64,000 nucleotides of DNA from Bacillus bingmayongensis (GCF_000299035.1 NZ_JH921517.1:795317-859316), one strand, 5' to 3'. Shown: positions 34,944 to 45,479, counted from the stretch's first letter. Notes: generated by a model not told the origin, from the sequence alone. Program-made: numbers and translations.

Positions 34944-36224
34944 TTGATGGAAGAAAAAGAAAAAGTCATATTAGTTGGCTGTCAATTGCCGCAAGATGAT
35001 GATGAACGGTTTATGCATTCCATGAAAGAGCTTGCGTCGCTCGCGAAGACAGCCCGTGCGGAGGTTTTGGTATCTACAACGCAAAAACGTCCTGAATTTC
35101 ATCCTGCTACTTACATAGGTAAGGGGAAATTAGAAGAACTTGCGGCGCTGACAGAAGAATTAGAACCGGCTGTTATTATATTTAATAATGAGTTAACACC
35201 GAGTCAAATTCGCAATTTATCCTCTTTTTTAGATGCAAGAGTGATTGATCGTACGCAATTGATATTGGATATTTTTGCTCAGCGTGCGAAATCAAGAGAA
35301 GGTAAGCTTCAAGTGGAATTAGCTCAATTGCAATATACAATGCCACGCCTTATGGGGCAAGGATTAGCGCTATCACGTCTTGGAGGTGGAATTGGTACGA
35401 GAGGTCCTGGTGAAACGAAGTTAGAAACAGATCGTCGTCACATTCGTTCCCGGATTGATGAAATTAAGAAACAGCTAGAGGTTGTTGTGGAGCACCGGAA
35501 AAGATATCGTGAGCGTAGAAAGGATAATCAAGTATTTCAAGTTGCGTTAATTGGTTATACAAATGCTGGGAAATCGACATTGTTTAACAGATTAACAGAA
35601 GCGGATACGTTTGAAGAAAATTTGCTATTTGCGACGTTAGATCCAACGACAAGAAAGATGCAATTACCGTGTGGTTACACGGTGCTATTAACTGATACGG
35701 TGGGTTTTATTCAAGATTTGCCAACGTCATTGGTTGCTGCGTTTCGCTCTACATTGGAAGAAGCAGGTGAAGCCGATGTGATTTTACACGTCGTTGATTC
35801 TGCAGATCCGAATTATGTGGGGCATGAACAGACGGTAAAACAATTACTACAGGATCTTGAAATTGATCATATTCCAATTATTACGGTTTACAATAAGAAG
35901 GATAAATTACATCAGAATTTTATTCCGTTTCCAAAAAGTGATTTTCTTATGACAAGTGCTTTTGAGGAAGTGGATTTATTAAGACTGAAAGAATCGGTAG
36001 AAACGAAGATGATGGAAGAGATGGAATCGTATAAGGCTATGATTCCTCCGAGCGAAGGTAAATTACTAGCGCTTTTAAAAACAGAAACTGTATTAACTGG
36101 GATGGAATTTAAAGAAAATGAATTCTTCTATGAGTGTACAGGTTATATATTTGGTCATTCCCCGCTGAATGGGCAATTAAAGAGATTTTTAGTGGAAAAA
36201 GGAGAAGAGAATAACAATGTTTGA
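34944..36224 (+). CDS. hflX: ribosome-associated GTPase HflX
   Basis: A 426-residue GTPase. The N-terminal HflX domain includes [26 protein letters not shown]. The G domain has G1 [10 protein letters not shown]3 [10 protein letters not shown] and G4 NKKD. HflX splits stalled ribosomes under stress. Start could be TTG 34944 or the adjacent ATG 34947; the ribosome site is weak. It overlaps ynbB by 8 bp (B. subtilis ynbA-ynbB). Confidence 0.93.
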   Translation: MMEEKEKVILVGCQLPQDDDERFMHSMKELASLAKTARAEVLVSTTQKRPEFHPATYIGKGKLEELAALTEELEPAVIIFNNELTPSQIRNLSSFLDARVIDRTQLILDIFAQRAKSREGKLQVELAQLQYTMPRLMGQGLALSRLGGGIGTRGPGETKLETDRRHIRSRIDEIKKQLEVVVEHRKRYRERRKDNQVFQVALIGYTNAGKSTLFNRLTEADTFEENLLFATLDPTTRKMQLPCGYTVLLTDTVGFIQDLPTSLVAAFRSTLEEAGEADVILHVVDSADPNYVGHEQTVKQLLQDLEIDHIPIITVYNKKDKLHQNFIPFPKSDFLMTSAFEEVDLLRLKESVETKMMEEMESYKAMIPPSEGKLLALLKTETVLTGMEFKENEFFYECTGYIFGHSPLNGQLKRFLVEKGEENNNV

Positions 36225-37488
36225 TCGTTTGAAAAATGGAGGGAGAATCGCTCCTATTGTAAAAGAAGTAGAAGAACAAATTACAGGTGTACATAAACGC
36301 ATTGATGCAGTAATTGAAAGTAATCAATTCCGTGTATTAGAAAGTTTTCGTGATCATAAAATTAGTGATTCTCACTTTATCCCAACGACAGGATATGGTT
36401 ATGATGATATTGGCCGTGATACGTTAGAGAAAGTTTATGCTGATGTATTTGGAGCAGAAGCGGGTCTTGTTCGTCCGCAAATTATTTCAGGTACACATGC
36501 GATTTCAACAGCTTTGTTTGGTATTTTACGCCCTAGTGATGAGCTATTATATATAACTGGGAAACCATATGACACGTTAGAAGAGATTGTCGGTGTGCGA
36601 GGTAAAGGTGTTGGCTCTTTTAAAGAATATAACATTGGCTATAATGCTGTACCGTTAACGACAGAAGGTCGTGTTGATTTTAAAGCTGTGGAAGCTGCGA
36701 TCCATGAAAATACGAAAATGATTGGCATTCAGCGTTCAAAAGGATATGCGACTCGTCCATCATTTACAATTGCAGAAATTAAAGAGATGATCTCTTTTGT
36801 AAAAGAAATTAAGCCAGATGTTGTTGTATTTGTAGATAACTGCTACGGAGAATTTATTGAGGAGTTAGAGCCGTGCCATGTTGGTGCGGATTTAATGGCA
36901 GGATCCCTTATTAAAAATCCAGGTGGTGGAATTGTGAAAACAGGTGGTTACATTGTTGGGAAAGAGCAATATGTAGAAGCTTGTGCGTATCGTTTAACGT
37001 CTCCAGGAATTGGAGCAGAAGCGGGTGCGTCTTTATATAGCTTACAAGAAATGTATCAAGGTTTCTTTTTAGCTCCTCATGTTGCTGGCCAAGCGTTAAA
37101 AGGAGCGGTCTTTACAGCTGCATTTTTAGAGAAGTTAGGAATGAATACATCACCAACATGGAATGCTGCAAGAACAGATTTGATTCAGTCTGTTCAATTT
37201 GATGACAAAGAGCGTATGATTGCATTTTGCCAAGCAATTCAATATGCATCTCCAATTAATTCTCACTTTACACCGTATCCAAACTATATGCCAGGTTATG
37301 AAGATGATGTTATTATGGCTGCAGGTACGTTTATTCAAGGTGCAAGCATTGAATTGTCAGCAGATGGTCCAATTCGTCCTCCGTATGTTGCTTATGTACA
37401 AGGTGGGTTAACTTATTCTCACGTGAAGATTGCGATTTGTTCCGCGATCGATGCGTTAATTGAAAAACAACTATTAACAATTTCGTAA
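36217..37488 (+). CDS. ynbB: PLP-dependent methionine gamma-lyase-like protein YnbB
   Basis: A 423-residue Cys/Met-metabolism PLP enzyme of the YnbB (aluminium resistance) family. [12 protein letters not shown] holds the PLP-ring Asp and [13 protein letters not shown] the Schiff-base Lys. Substrate in Bacillus is not settled. AAAGGAGAAG precedes the ATG inside hflX. Confidence 0.88.
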   Translation: MFDRLKNGGRIAPIVKEVEEQITGVHKRIDAVIESNQFRVLESFRDHKISDSHFIPTTGYGYDDIGRDTLEKVYADVFGAEAGLVRPQIISGTHAISTALFGILRPSDELLYITGKPYDTLEEIVGVRGKGVGSFKEYNIGYNAVPLTTEGRVDFKAVEAAIHENTKMIGIQRSKGYATRPSFTIAEIKEMISFVKEIKPDVVVFVDNCYGEFIEELEPCHVGADLMAGSLIKNPGGGIVKTGGYIVGKEQYVEACAYRLTSPGIGAEAGASLYSLQEMYQGFFLAPHVAGQALKGAVFTAAFLEKLGMNTSPTWNAARTDLIQSVQFDDKERMIAFCQAIQYASPINSHFTPYPNYMPGYEDDVIMAAGTFIQGASIELSADGPIRPPYVAYVQGGLTYSHVKIAICSAIDALIEKQLLTIS

Positions 37489-37492
37489 GAGG

Positions 37493-37518
37493 GAGCTGTC
37501 GATTTCGACAGCTTTTTT
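37493..37518 (+). terminator. intrinsic terminator of hflX-ynbB
   Basis: AGCTGTCGA-tt-TCGACAGCT followed by a T-run. Confidence 0.88.
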
Positions 37519-37577
37519 GTATAGAAGAAGGGATTTGTACCATGTTAAAAAAGAATGAAAAAATTTATAAAAAATCA

Positions 37578-37627
37578 TGTAAGAAAAGCTAACATCTGTT
37601 GACATCAAACATAACATGGTATAAAAT
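37578..37627 (+). promoter_or_regulatory. glnRA promoter with two GlnR/TnrA boxes
   Basis: Box 1, TGTAAGAAAAGCTAACA (37578-37594), fits TGTNA-N7-TNACA exactly. Box 2, TGACATCAAACATAACA (37600-37616), overlaps the -35 TTGACA (37599-37604). TAAAAT at 37622-37627 is the -10 with a 17-bp spacer. The double-operator layout is that of B. subtilis glnRA, giving feedback repression under nitrogen excess. Confidence 0.85.
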
Positions 37628-37661
37628 GAGAAACAGTTAAGGCGAAGGAGGAACTGAAACA

Positions 37662-38051
37662 ATGAAAGAAGATAGACGTTCTGCCCCGCTGTTTCCTATT
37701 GGTATTGTAATGGATTTAACACAATTATCTGCTCGGCAAATTCGCTACTATGAAGAGCACAATTTAATTTTCCCAACCCGTACAAAGGGAAATCGTAGAT
37801 TGTTTTCATTTAACGATGTAGATAAGTTGTTAGAAATTAAAGATTTGTTAGATCAAGGCTTAAATATGGCTGGTATTAAACAAGTATTGCAAATGAAAGA
37901 AAATCAAACAGAAGCAGTGAAAGTAAAAGAAGAATCGAAAGAAATTTCAAAATCTGAGCTTCGTAAAATTCTTCGAGATGAACTGCAACATACAGGCAGA
38001 TTCAATCGAACTTCATTACGACAAGGTGATATTTCAAGGTTTTTTCACTAG
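37662..38051 (+). CDS. glnR: MerR-type nitrogen repressor GlnR
   Basis: A 129-residue MerR-family regulator: [18 protein letters not shown] helix-turn-helix and wing, and a C-terminal tail ([16 protein letters not shown]) that senses feedback-inhibited glutamine synthetase. AAGGAGGAAC precedes the ATG. Co-transcribed with glnA from the boxed promoter. Confidence 0.95.
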   Translation: MKEDRRSAPLFPIGIVMDLTQLSARQIRYYEEHNLIFPTRTKGNRRLFSFNDVDKLLEIKDLLDQGLNMAGIKQVLQMKENQTEAVKVKEESKEISKSELRKILRDELQHTGRFNRTSLRQGDISRFFH

Positions 38052-38099
38052 AGATAACTGATTCTGAAGGTGTTTAGAGGGACTAAGGAGGAATTTATA

Positions 38100-39434
38100 A
38101 TGGCAAAGTACACTAGAGAAGATATTTTCCGTTTAGCGAAAGAAGAGAATGTAAAGTATATCCGTCTACAATTTACGGATCTTTTAGGGATTATTAAAAA
38201 CGTAGAGATTCCAGTTAGTCAGTTAACGAAAGCTTTAGATAATAAAATGATGTTTGATGGATCTTCAATTGAAGGATTTGTTCGTATTGAAGAGTCTGAT
38301 ATGTACTTATATCCAGACTTAGATACTTGGGTAGTATTCCCTTGGACTGCTGAAAAAGGTAAAGTAGCTCGTCTAATCTGTGACATCTACAATGCTGATG
38401 GTACTCCGTTTGAAGGTGACCCACGTAACAATTTAAAGCGTATGTTAAAAGAAATGGAAGCATTAGGATTTACTGAATTCAACCTTGGACCAGAACCAGA
38501 GTTCTTCTTATTCAAAGTTGATGAAAAAGGAAATCCAACATTAGAACTAAATGATAATGGTGGATACTTCGACCTTGCGCCGATGGATTTAGGGGAAAAC
38601 TGTCGTCGTGATATCGTTCTTGAACTTGAAGAAATGGGCTTCGAAATTGAAGCATCTCACCATGAAGTTGCACCAGGGCAACATGAAATTGACTTTAAAT
38701 ATGCGAATGCGATTCGTTCATGTGATGACATTCAAACATTTAAACTTGTTGTAAAGACGATTGCTCGTAAACACGGTTTACATGCAACATTTATGCCAAA
38801 ACCATTATTCGGAGTGAACGGTTCTGGTATGCACTGTAACTTATCGCTATTCAAAAATGGAGAAAACGTATTCTACGATCAAAATGGTGACTTACAATTA
38901 AGTGACGATGCTCGTCACTTTATCGCAGGTATTTTAAAACACGCACCAGCATTTACAGCGGTAGCAAACCCAACTGTAAACTCTTACAAACGTCTAGTAC
39001 CTGGATATGAGGCACCTTGTTACGTAGCATGGTCTGCACAAAACCGTAGTCCATTAGTGCGTATTCCAGCATCTCGCGGCGTAAGTACACGTGTAGAAGT
39101 ACGCAGTGTTGACCCAGCAGCAAACCCATATTTAGTAATGGCGACATTATTAGCAGCAGGCCTTGACGGAATTAAAAATAAATTAACTCCGTCAGCTGCA
39201 GTAGATCGTAACATCTATGTTATGACAAAAGAAGAGCGTGAAGAAGCGGGTATCGTTGACTTACCAGCAACATTAGCGCAAGCATTAGTTACATTACAAT
39301 CTGACGAAATCGTATGCGGCGCATTAGGTGAGCATTTACTTGAGCACTTTATCGAAGCGAAAGAGATTGAGTGGGATATGTTCCGCACGCAAGTTCACCA
39401 ATGGGAACGCGATCAATATATGACTCTTTACTAA
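38100..39434 (+). CDS. glnA: glutamine synthetase type I
   Basis: A 444-residue GSI-alpha enzyme: [17 protein letters not shown] with Arg62 (feedback-inhibition residue), [17 protein letters not shown] metal ligands, [12 protein letters not shown], and the [17 protein letters not shown] loop. It makes glutamine from glutamate and ammonium and, when inhibited, acts as GlnR co-repressor. The ATG at 38100 follows AAGGAGG; the frame also runs upstream to 38070 without support. Confidence 0.97.
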   Translation: MAKYTREDIFRLAKEENVKYIRLQFTDLLGIIKNVEIPVSQLTKALDNKMMFDGSSIEGFVRIEESDMYLYPDLDTWVVFPWTAEKGKVARLICDIYNADGTPFEGDPRNNLKRMLKEMEALGFTEFNLGPEPEFFLFKVDEKGNPTLELNDNGGYFDLAPMDLGENCRRDIVLELEEMGFEIEASHHEVAPGQHEIDFKYANAIRSCDDIQTFKLVVKTIARKHGLHATFMPKPLFGVNGSGMHCNLSLFKNGENVFYDQNGDLQLSDDARHFIAGILKHAPAFTAVANPTVNSYKRLVPGYEAPCYVAWSAQNRSPLVRIPASRGVSTRVEVRSVDPAANPYLVMATLLAAGLDGIKNKLTPSAAVDRNIYVMTKEEREEAGIVDLPATLAQALVTLQSDEIVCGALGEHLLEHFIEAKEIEWDMFRTQVHQWERDQYMTLY

Positions 39435-39439
39435 GAGTC

Positions 39440-39477
39440 TCAAACCCTTGACACATAATGTGTCAAGGGTTTTTTCT
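39440..39477 (+). terminator. intrinsic terminator of glnRA
   Basis: AAACCCTTGACACA and TGTGTCAAGGGTTT pair perfectly around TAA, followed by TTTTCTG. Confidence 0.92.
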
Positions 39478-39488
39478 GTTTGGTCGTG

Positions 39489-39808
39489 TTACATATGTCC
39501 CATCAAGGAAACTATCTTTGTCTCGCTTTTTTCCATATTAACTTCTTGCCCCATATAAGCATTATATTTAGTTTCTTCATTCTCAATGATTTTAGGAGTA
39601 ATATGAGAATAAATATCGGCTGTGATTTCAATGCTGTTATGACCTAATCGTTCAACGCCAGCTTTTAATAAAGGTACGGTATAGGAACGTCCAAGACCAT
39701 GAATACTTAATGAATGTAATTTTGTTGTTTTAGAATGCGATCTAGTGTATTTTTAAATGTTGATTTAGTGAGAGGGTTTTCTGTTAATGTAAAAACAATT
39801 TTCTTTTC
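39489..39808 (-). pseudogene. remnant of a phage-type tyrosine integrase (C-terminal part)
   Basis: Minus-strand fragments in shifted frames spell the end of an integrase: KIVFTLTENPLTKSTFKN, then LHSLSIHGLGRS (degenerate RHTHA box), LLKAGVERLGHNSIEITADIYSHITP (split here as GHNSIEIT and the Tyr region ADIYSHITP) and a tail ending SLMGHM. At least one frameshift and an internal loss before RLGH are visible. It marks an old integration event directly after glnA. Confidence 0.75.
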
Positions 39809-40906
39809 TTAAGACTGCAAATATTGTTGAATTTGGCTAATACATAAATTTCTCATCTGTGCACTGGAGTACGTATTGTAATTTTTATACCAGTCTAATG
39901 TATGATCTATAGTCTGTTGAAGGGACCATTTTGGTTCCCAATTGAGCTTGAAATTTGCTTTACTTATATCGAGGTTTAGGGATGTTGCCTCATGAAATTC
40001 TTCTAGATGTACATTTGATGATGTCCAATTCCCACATCCCCAAGTCTTTATTATATCAGTAACAAGTTCTTTTACTGAGACAATATTATTTAGTTTTGGA
40101 CCAAAGTTCCATGCACCAGAAAAAAGAATACCGTCTGTTAAAATTTTTTCTGTTAGAAGCAAATATCCACTTAAGGGTTCGAGTACATGTTGCCAAGGTC
40201 TTATTGCATTAGTGTTTCTAATAACAATTTCACGATTTGATTCTAGTGCTCGTATACAATCAGGAATAATCCTGTCTATTGACCAATCTCCGCCGCCAAT
40301 TACATTGCCAGCTCGGACACTTGCGATTATTTTTTTATGATGCTCATATTTTTTTTCTGGAAAGTAAGAGTTACGGTAGGAAGAAATTAAAAGTTCACAG
40401 CATCCTTTGCTAGAGCTATAGAGGTCATATCCGCCCATTGGATCATTTTCGCGATATCCCCAAACCCATTCACTGTTCTCATAACATTTGTCACTTGTAA
40501 CTATAATTCCTACTTTAGTTGATTCATGTAAACGAATTGCTTCCAATATATTCATTGTTCCCATAACATTTATATCATACGTATTTTTAGGATAATCATA
40601 GGAATATTTAACAAGTGGTTGTGCAGCTAAATGAAATACAATCTCAGGCTTATATTCTTTGAAAATTTTATTTAATTTATTAAAGTCTCTAATATCCCCA
40701 CGAATATCAATTATATCGTTTTGGAGATTTGTTATTATAAAATTATCTTTTTTATTTTTCGGATTTAAAGAATATCCAAGTACAGTCGCACCTAATTCTT
40801 TTAACCATATGGATAGCCAAGAGCCTTTAAAGCCGGTGTGACCTGTAATTAAAACCTTTTTTCCATGAAACACATTATTAAAGTTATTATTTAACAATTG
40901 ATTCAC
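39809..40906 (-). CDS. rfbG: CDP-glucose 4,6-dehydratase
   Basis: A 365-residue extended SDR enzyme: ITGHTGFKGSWLSIWL nucleotide-binding turn, HLAAQPLV, TSDKCYEN and catalytic Tyr-x3-Lys in YDLYSSSKGCCE. The GHTGFKGSWL form is characteristic of CDP-glucose dehydratases. It makes CDP-4-keto-6-deoxyglucose from CDP-glucose. Last gene of the four-gene minus-strand operon. Confidence 0.87.
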   Translation of the reverse strand: MNQLLNNNFNNVFHGKKVLITGHTGFKGSWLSIWLKELGATVLGYSLNPKNKKDNFIITNLQNDIIDIRGDIRDFNKLNKIFKEYKPEIVFHLAAQPLVKYSYDYPKNTYDINVMGTMNILEAIRLHESTKVGIIVTSDKCYENSEWVWGYRENDPMGGYDLYSSSKGCCELLISSYRNSYFPEKKYEHHKKIIASVRAGNVIGGGDWSIDRIIPDCIRALESNREIVIRNTNAIRPWQHVLEPLSGYLLLTEKILTDGILFSGAWNFGPKLNNIVSVKELVTDIIKTWGCGNWTSSNVHLEEFHEATSLNLDISKANFKLNWEPKWSLQQTIDHTLDWYKNYNTYSSAQMRNLCISQIQQYLQS

Positions 40907-40923
40907 ACCTTAGAAATATATTT

Positions 40924-41889
40924 TCATGCATCCAGATATAAATGTGCATTATGTTTATACCAATTAACAGTTTTAATAATACCTTCTTCAATATTTATGC
41001 GCGGCTCCCAGGAGAGCATACTTTTGATTTTATTAATATTCGGTTTAGAAATCCATCTTTCATTAGTTCTATAGGATAATGCACCATAATTGGGTCTTTT
41101 ATCTGTCTGCAAGTGTTTAAAGAGTAATTCCACATAATGTTTTAAAGGGTGAATTTCACCACTTCCAATATTAAAAATCTCATTTTGTATAGAATTATTT
41201 TCAATGGTTAACATACAAGCATCTATAATGTTATCTATATAGCAGTAATCTCTTAATTGATTACATAAGGTTAAATCTACATTTCTATTCTGTAATACCT
41301 GTAAAATAATATAACTAAAAATTTTATGTGGTTCTTCACCTTCTCCAAATATTCCAAAGGGTCTTAAGGTTATAAGGTTTGCATTATTGTCAGCAGCAAT
41401 TTGATGAGCGAGTATAGTGGCTGCTGCTTTGCTACTTCCGTAAATATCTACTGGTGTTAGTGCCATATCTTCCTGAATAGATTCTGATTTATTTCCATAT
41501 TCAGAACTGCTTCCAATATTAATAATCTTTTTGCAATCTATAGACTTTGTTGCTTGAATAATATTAATTGTACCTACAACATTCGTCTCAATGGCATTCA
41601 TGTAATCTGTATTAGTTGAATTTACCCCATATGCAGCAAGGTGAAAAATATAGTCTGGACGGATTTTTTTTATAATATTTTGAACTTTTATTTTATCGCG
41701 TATATCTACTTCATACAGTTTGATACTTTTTAATACTTCTTTAAGACGCCAAGGATTCGATGATTTTCTTGCCAAAATAACGACCTTTGCTTGTAATTTT
41801 AATAATCTTCGTACTAAATGAGAACCAATAAATCCGTATCCACCAGTGACAAGAAATGTTTTATTTTCGAAATGATCAATCATATTCAT
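40924..41889 (-). CDS. NAD(P)-dependent nucleotide-sugar epimerase/reductase
   Basis: A 321-residue extended SDR protein: VTGGYGFIGSHLVRRL, HLAAYGVNS, IGSSSEYG and Tyr-x3-Lys in DIYGSSKAAA, then YCYIDNIIDA. Between a glycosyltransferase and rfbG, it probably reduces or epimerises the CDP-4-keto sugar. No 3-dehydratase (RfbH type) is present, so a 3,6-dideoxy sugar is not expected from this operon alone. Exact product unknown. Confidence 0.75.
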   Translation of the reverse strand: MNMIDHFENKTFLVTGGYGFIGSHLVRRLLKLQAKVVILARKSSNPWRLKEVLKSIKLYEVDIRDKIKVQNIIKKIRPDYIFHLAAYGVNSTNTDYMNAIETNVVGTINIIQATKSIDCKKIINIGSSSEYGNKSESIQEDMALTPVDIYGSSKAAATILAHQIAADNNANLITLRPFGIFGEGEEPHKIFSYIILQVLQNRNVDLTLCNQLRDYCYIDNIIDACMLTIENNSIQNEIFNIGSGEIHPLKHYVELLFKHLQTDKRPNYGALSYRTNERWISKPNINKIKSMLSWEPRINIEEGIIKTVNWYKHNAHLYLDA

Positions 41890-42007
41890 ATAATTTCATT
41901 CGTCTCCTTAAAAAATAATTTTTAGGTAAAGGGAATAAGGAATTCTAATTAGAAGTTTTATAGAAATCAGGAAATAATACTATTTATATAAAAAGAGAGA
42001 ATGGATT

Positions 42008-44083
42008 TTATCTGAAATGCGGGGAAGAGTATTGAAAATAGTTTTTTACTGAGGACTTATCTAATTGTCCAGCAAATAAAGGAGTAAGAGAAAAAATATT
42101 ATGAAGAACGCGACATGTATTTCTTATTTTTTTGATATAAGGGATATATATATATTCTAAAATTGATTGATCAATTTCTACATTTTCTTGTTTCCATAAA
42201 TCAAATTCGTTTGTATTAAAAATTTGCATACTCCCAAAATGGAAAGTGATTAATTCATCTTGATCTATAAAAATCTTGTTTTCTGCTTTTGTTATAGGAG
42301 AATGATTATTTAAAATTAGATTCCAAGGTGCAGTGTTAATACCCTTGTGAGTCAGGATTTTGATATTAGAAAATATATCAGGGATGTGATTTAAATATTT
42401 TTGATCTCCCCATCTATTCATCTCGATATCATATACATCATTGCAATATTCTAGGCACTTATCTTTCCACCATGTTAAAATATCTTTACTGTTTTGATCA
42501 TTTTTAAACCCTATTAGACCCGCCTGATACATACCGTGTACATTTTCCAGTTCAGCAGTGCCTCTCTGTGGACAAAGAAATACAGAATACTTCCACCATT
42601 CATCTAGAATTATATTAGGTTTTGCAAAGAAATACATATCTGCATCACAGTATATAATGTGATCAACTTCAGAATAATTATTAAGAATATGGAGGCACAG
42701 AGGAGCTTTTAATGTCCAACAGTATTCCTGTAAACTTCTTTCATTTTTTATACTTAAGAGTTCATGATTTTCTAGGTCTTTCACATGAACTAGTATAGCA
42801 TGCTTCAATTTTAGATTTGTGAGAATTTGATAAGTTAAATTATCCATACAACAGATCCATACAGTAAAATTAGGACAATGATTTTCAAGTGAATAATAAC
42901 AAGTTAGACCTTGAATTAAACGTTTTTGACTTATAATCATTGAATAATTCATAAAATGATTTGATTGATTTATTTTTCTTCTTAATTGTGAATCTTTATA
43001 TAAAGTTTGCGCCTCATTTATATCTTTACCACTTAATAGTCGCTTTGTTTTTTTACCTAATTTTTCTGTTAATTTTTTGAGGGTAAACTGAATTTGTTCT
43101 AAATAGGGGGTATAGATATGGTGTAATATATTATTTGGTATTGAGATTTCATCTAAAGACCAAAGATCAAAATCCTTTTCGTTGAAAATGCTAATACACG
43201 CAAAATGATATACAATTAGTCTATCTGTTTCGATGTATACCTCATCTTGTTTTTTATCAATTTTATAATTGTTATTATAAATACAATTCCAAGGTGCAGC
43301 ATTTATACCTAGATTTCTTGAGATTTTTACTTTTGGAAAATAAATGGGGATAAAATCTAAATATTTTTGATCACCAAATCTTCCATTATCAGGGATAGCG
43401 CTACACCAATCTAAGCATTTTTCTTTCCACCATCGTACGCTTTTTAATCCGTAGAAATCGTTTTTAAATCCAATTAATCCAGCTTGGTATTTTCCATATT
43501 TTTCTTCCACCCAGTCACGGTCTCTTTGTGGACAAAGAAAAATAGAATTGTCGCCCCATTCTTCAAATATCGCGTTAGGGTCAGAGAAGAAATATAAATC
43601 ACCATCACAATAAAGAACAGATGGCAAATCATAATTTACCAATAAATACTCAATAAGTACGGACTTTAAAGTCCAACAATATTCATTGACTGCCCTTTTT
43701 CTTTTAATATCTTTCAAACTTGCGTCCTCTATATCATGTGCCTGTAAGAGATTTACATTATTCAAGTTCATTTCTTTCAATATTGAATACGCGAATGAAT
43801 CTACACAACAAATCCATAATGTGAATTTTTGTGAATTTTGTATTAGAGATTGTCGTAAGGCAATTATTTTTAAGACGTATTCTGTTCCAACTATGGCACA
43901 AAAATGATTTCCAGATTGGAACTGTTTATTATAAAATAGAGGTTTTATTTTTTTAATTTTAGATTTTTTTAAGTAATTAACAGCTGGAGCATCTGAAGTA
44001 TCTGGAGATAACGGAACATCTTTTTCTACTGTAGAGGGAGTATAAGGGCGCGGTAAACTTTGCATTCTATCGCTAAAATTCAA
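42008..44083 (-). CDS. tandem two-domain GT-A glycosyltransferase
   Basis: 691 residues made of two homologous halves of about 310 residues. Each has FTLWICC or FTVWICC, EYCWTLK, a Asp-x-Asp metal motif (YCDGDLYFF in half 1, YCDADMYFF in half 2), FLCPQR, QAGLIGFKND, GDQKYL, and GIN(A/T)APWN. Both halves keep the Asp-x-Asp, so both may be active. It lies 16 bp downstream of the cytidylyltransferase gene. Substrate unknown; use of the locally made CDP-sugar is inferred. AT-rich relative to backbone genes. Confidence 0.75.
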   Translation of the reverse strand: MNFSDRMQSLPRPYTPSTVEKDVPLSPDTSDAPAVNYLKKSKIKKIKPLFYNKQFQSGNHFCAIVGTEYVLKIIALRQSLIQNSQKFTLWICCVDSFAYSILKEMNLNNVNLLQAHDIEDASLKDIKRKRAVNEYCWTLKSVLIEYLLVNYDLPSVLYCDGDLYFFSDPNAIFEEWGDNSIFLCPQRDRDWVEEKYGKYQAGLIGFKNDFYGLKSVRWWKEKCLDWCSAIPDNGRFGDQKYLDFIPIYFPKVKISRNLGINAAPWNCIYNNNYKIDKKQDEVYIETDRLIVYHFACISIFNEKDFDLWSLDEISIPNNILHHIYTPYLEQIQFTLKKLTEKLGKKTKRLLSGKDINEAQTLYKDSQLRRKINQSNHFMNYSMIISQKRLIQGLTCYYSLENHCPNFTVWICCMDNLTYQILTNLKLKHAILVHVKDLENHELLSIKNERSLQEYCWTLKAPLCLHILNNYSEVDHIIYCDADMYFFAKPNIILDEWWKYSVFLCPQRGTAELENVHGMYQAGLIGFKNDQNSKDILTWWKDKCLEYCNDVYDIEMNRWGDQKYLNHIPDIFSNIKILTHKGINTAPWNLILNNHSPITKAENKIFIDQDELITFHFGSMQIFNTNEFDLWKQENVEIDQSILEYIYIPYIKKIRNTCRVLHNIFSLTPLFAGQLDKSSVKNYFQYSSPHFR

Positions 44084-44099
44084 TGTTTATTCATTCCTT

Positions 44100-44849
44100 T
44101 CAATTAATTTTGTTAGGGTTCCAGCTTTCATTTGCATCTTTAAGATCTTTAGGTGTATCAACACTAATCCAAAAATCATTGTACTCATAAACTGAAAGTT
44201 CATTGTTTTTTATTAAATTAAGTAGGGGTTCCTCTTCAAGCATACAATCATTATCATTTAAATAATTGAATATTTCTTTATTAAATACAAAAAAACCACC
44301 ATTTATTACAGCATCAAGTAGAGGCTTTTCCTTAAAGTCTATAGCAATCCCATTTTCGACCTGTAATAAACCATATTGACTACTTTTTTTAATGCCAGTT
44401 AATGTTGCAGTTTTCCCTTTATCTTTATGAAATTTTATAAGTTCATTAATATTTATATTTGCTAATCCGTCACCATAAGTTAATAAAAATATCTCATCCT
44501 GTATATGCTTTTCAAGTTTTTTTAATCTGGTTCCGGTCATTGTTTCAATTCCTGTATCTATAAATTTTATATTCCACTTTTCTGGTTCTTCGAGCAACTG
44601 GTACTGATTATTTTTTAAATCTAAATTAAAATCATGTTCCTTCCATGTATAGTCCATGAAATATTCTTTAATTTTTTCACCTCTATATCCTAATGGTAAG
44701 ATGAATTCATAATGTCCAAATCTTCTATACCAATTCATTATATGCCAAATGAGAGGTTTTCCTTGAACTTGAACTAATGGTTTAGGAATATTTTCTAAAA
44801 TCCCCTGCATCCTTAATCCTTTTCCACCACATAAAATTATGACTTTCAC
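44100..44849 (-). CDS. rfbF: glucose-1-phosphate cytidylyltransferase-like nucleotidyltransferase
   Basis: A 249-residue sugar nucleotidyltransferase: ILCGGKGLRMQ, KPLVQVQGKPLIWH, LTYGDGLANI (metal Asp) and GGFFVFNKEIF. With rfbG in the same operon, CTP + glucose 1-phosphate to CDP-glucose is the natural reading. It starts at GTG 44849 with AGGAAAG upstream, 37 bp from a SigK-like -10. Confidence 0.82.
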   Translation of the reverse strand: MKVIILCGGKGLRMQGILENIPKPLVQVQGKPLIWHIMNWYRRFGHYEFILPLGYRGEKIKEYFMDYTWKEHDFNLDLKNNQYQLLEEPEKWNIKFIDTGIETMTGTRLKKLEKHIQDEIFLLTYGDGLANININELIKFHKDKGKTATLTGIKKSSQYGLLQVENGIAIDFKEKPLLDAVINGGFFVFNKEIFNYLNDNDCMLEEEPLLNLIKNNELSVYEYNDFWISVDTPKDLKDANESWNPNKIN

Positions 44850-44885
44850 AATATCTTTCCTGCCCTTCTGTTTATATAACTAATT

Positions 44886-44912
44886 TAAACTATGTCGCAC
44901 ATATTAACTTGT
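44886..44912 (-). promoter_or_regulatory. SigK-like promoter of the CDP-sugar operon
   Basis: On the minus strand AC, 16 bases, then CATAGTTTA: an exact fit to the mother-cell SigK consensus AC-N16-CATANNNTA. It lies 37-63 bp upstream of the first gene. The match is short, so expression data would be needed. Nothing else is visible between 44850 and 45132. Confidence 0.5.
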
Positions 44913-45132
44913 ATCCACGTATGTACGGGTATTTATAAAAAAAATAAAATGAAGGGTTAACAATAAGAAGTTGATTCCTTTAGGGAAGGTACGGAAGGCA
45001 TAATATTTACTTTAAACTACTTAATTATTCTTATTACTGAATAGTCAGTAAATAGGGAGCTAATAGGTATTAATTTTGATTTTAAACATATAAATTTATA
45101 AAGTTTATTTTGATGGACAAGGAGGGAGTAGA

Positions 45133-45471
45133 GTGAACAGGGTAGGAAAAGCTGATTTTGTTTCAGGGTTTGTACCTAATCATAATCATGGGTCTGTCGA
45201 TTATACATCTGTCGATGCGGGACATGTACATCAATGTTTAGATGTAACTTCTCCACCAATTCAAACGCAGGATGGAGGGCATATACACTATACAGAAGGA
45301 TATGTAGTATTTGAAGATGGACATACTCATTACTATAAGGCGCACTCGGGGCCAGCTATTCCAGTTGGAAATGGGATGCATGTTCATTATTATGATTTTT
45401 ATACAACGGAAGATAATGGACATAAACATCGGATTAGGGGAGTGGACCAGCCTGCTCCAGGTAATAAATAG
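45133..45471 (+). CDS. ymaF: YmaF-family histidine-rich protein
   Basis: 112 residues with repeated His-x-His units (PNHNHG, GHVHQ, GHIHY, GHTHYY, MHVHYY, GHKHR) spaced 15-25 residues apart, typical of YmaF. In B. subtilis ymaF lies beside miaA; here it is 16 kb away. The repeats could bind metal; function unknown. GGAGGGAGTAGA precedes the GTG start. Confidence 0.85.
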   Translation: MNRVGKADFVSGFVPNHNHGSVDYTSVDAGHVHQCLDVTSPPIQTQDGGHIHYTEGYVVFEDGHTHYYKAHSGPAIPVGNGMHVHYYDFYTTEDNGHKHRIRGVDQPAPGNK

Positions 45472-45479
45472 GTAAAGGA

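Noticed and set aside
39809-44849. Genes read as a dTDP-rhamnose or anthrose operon
   Set aside because: The GHTGFKGSWL dehydratase and cytidylyltransferase pair indicates CDP-glucose chemistry; no rmlC, rmlD or anthrose genes are present.
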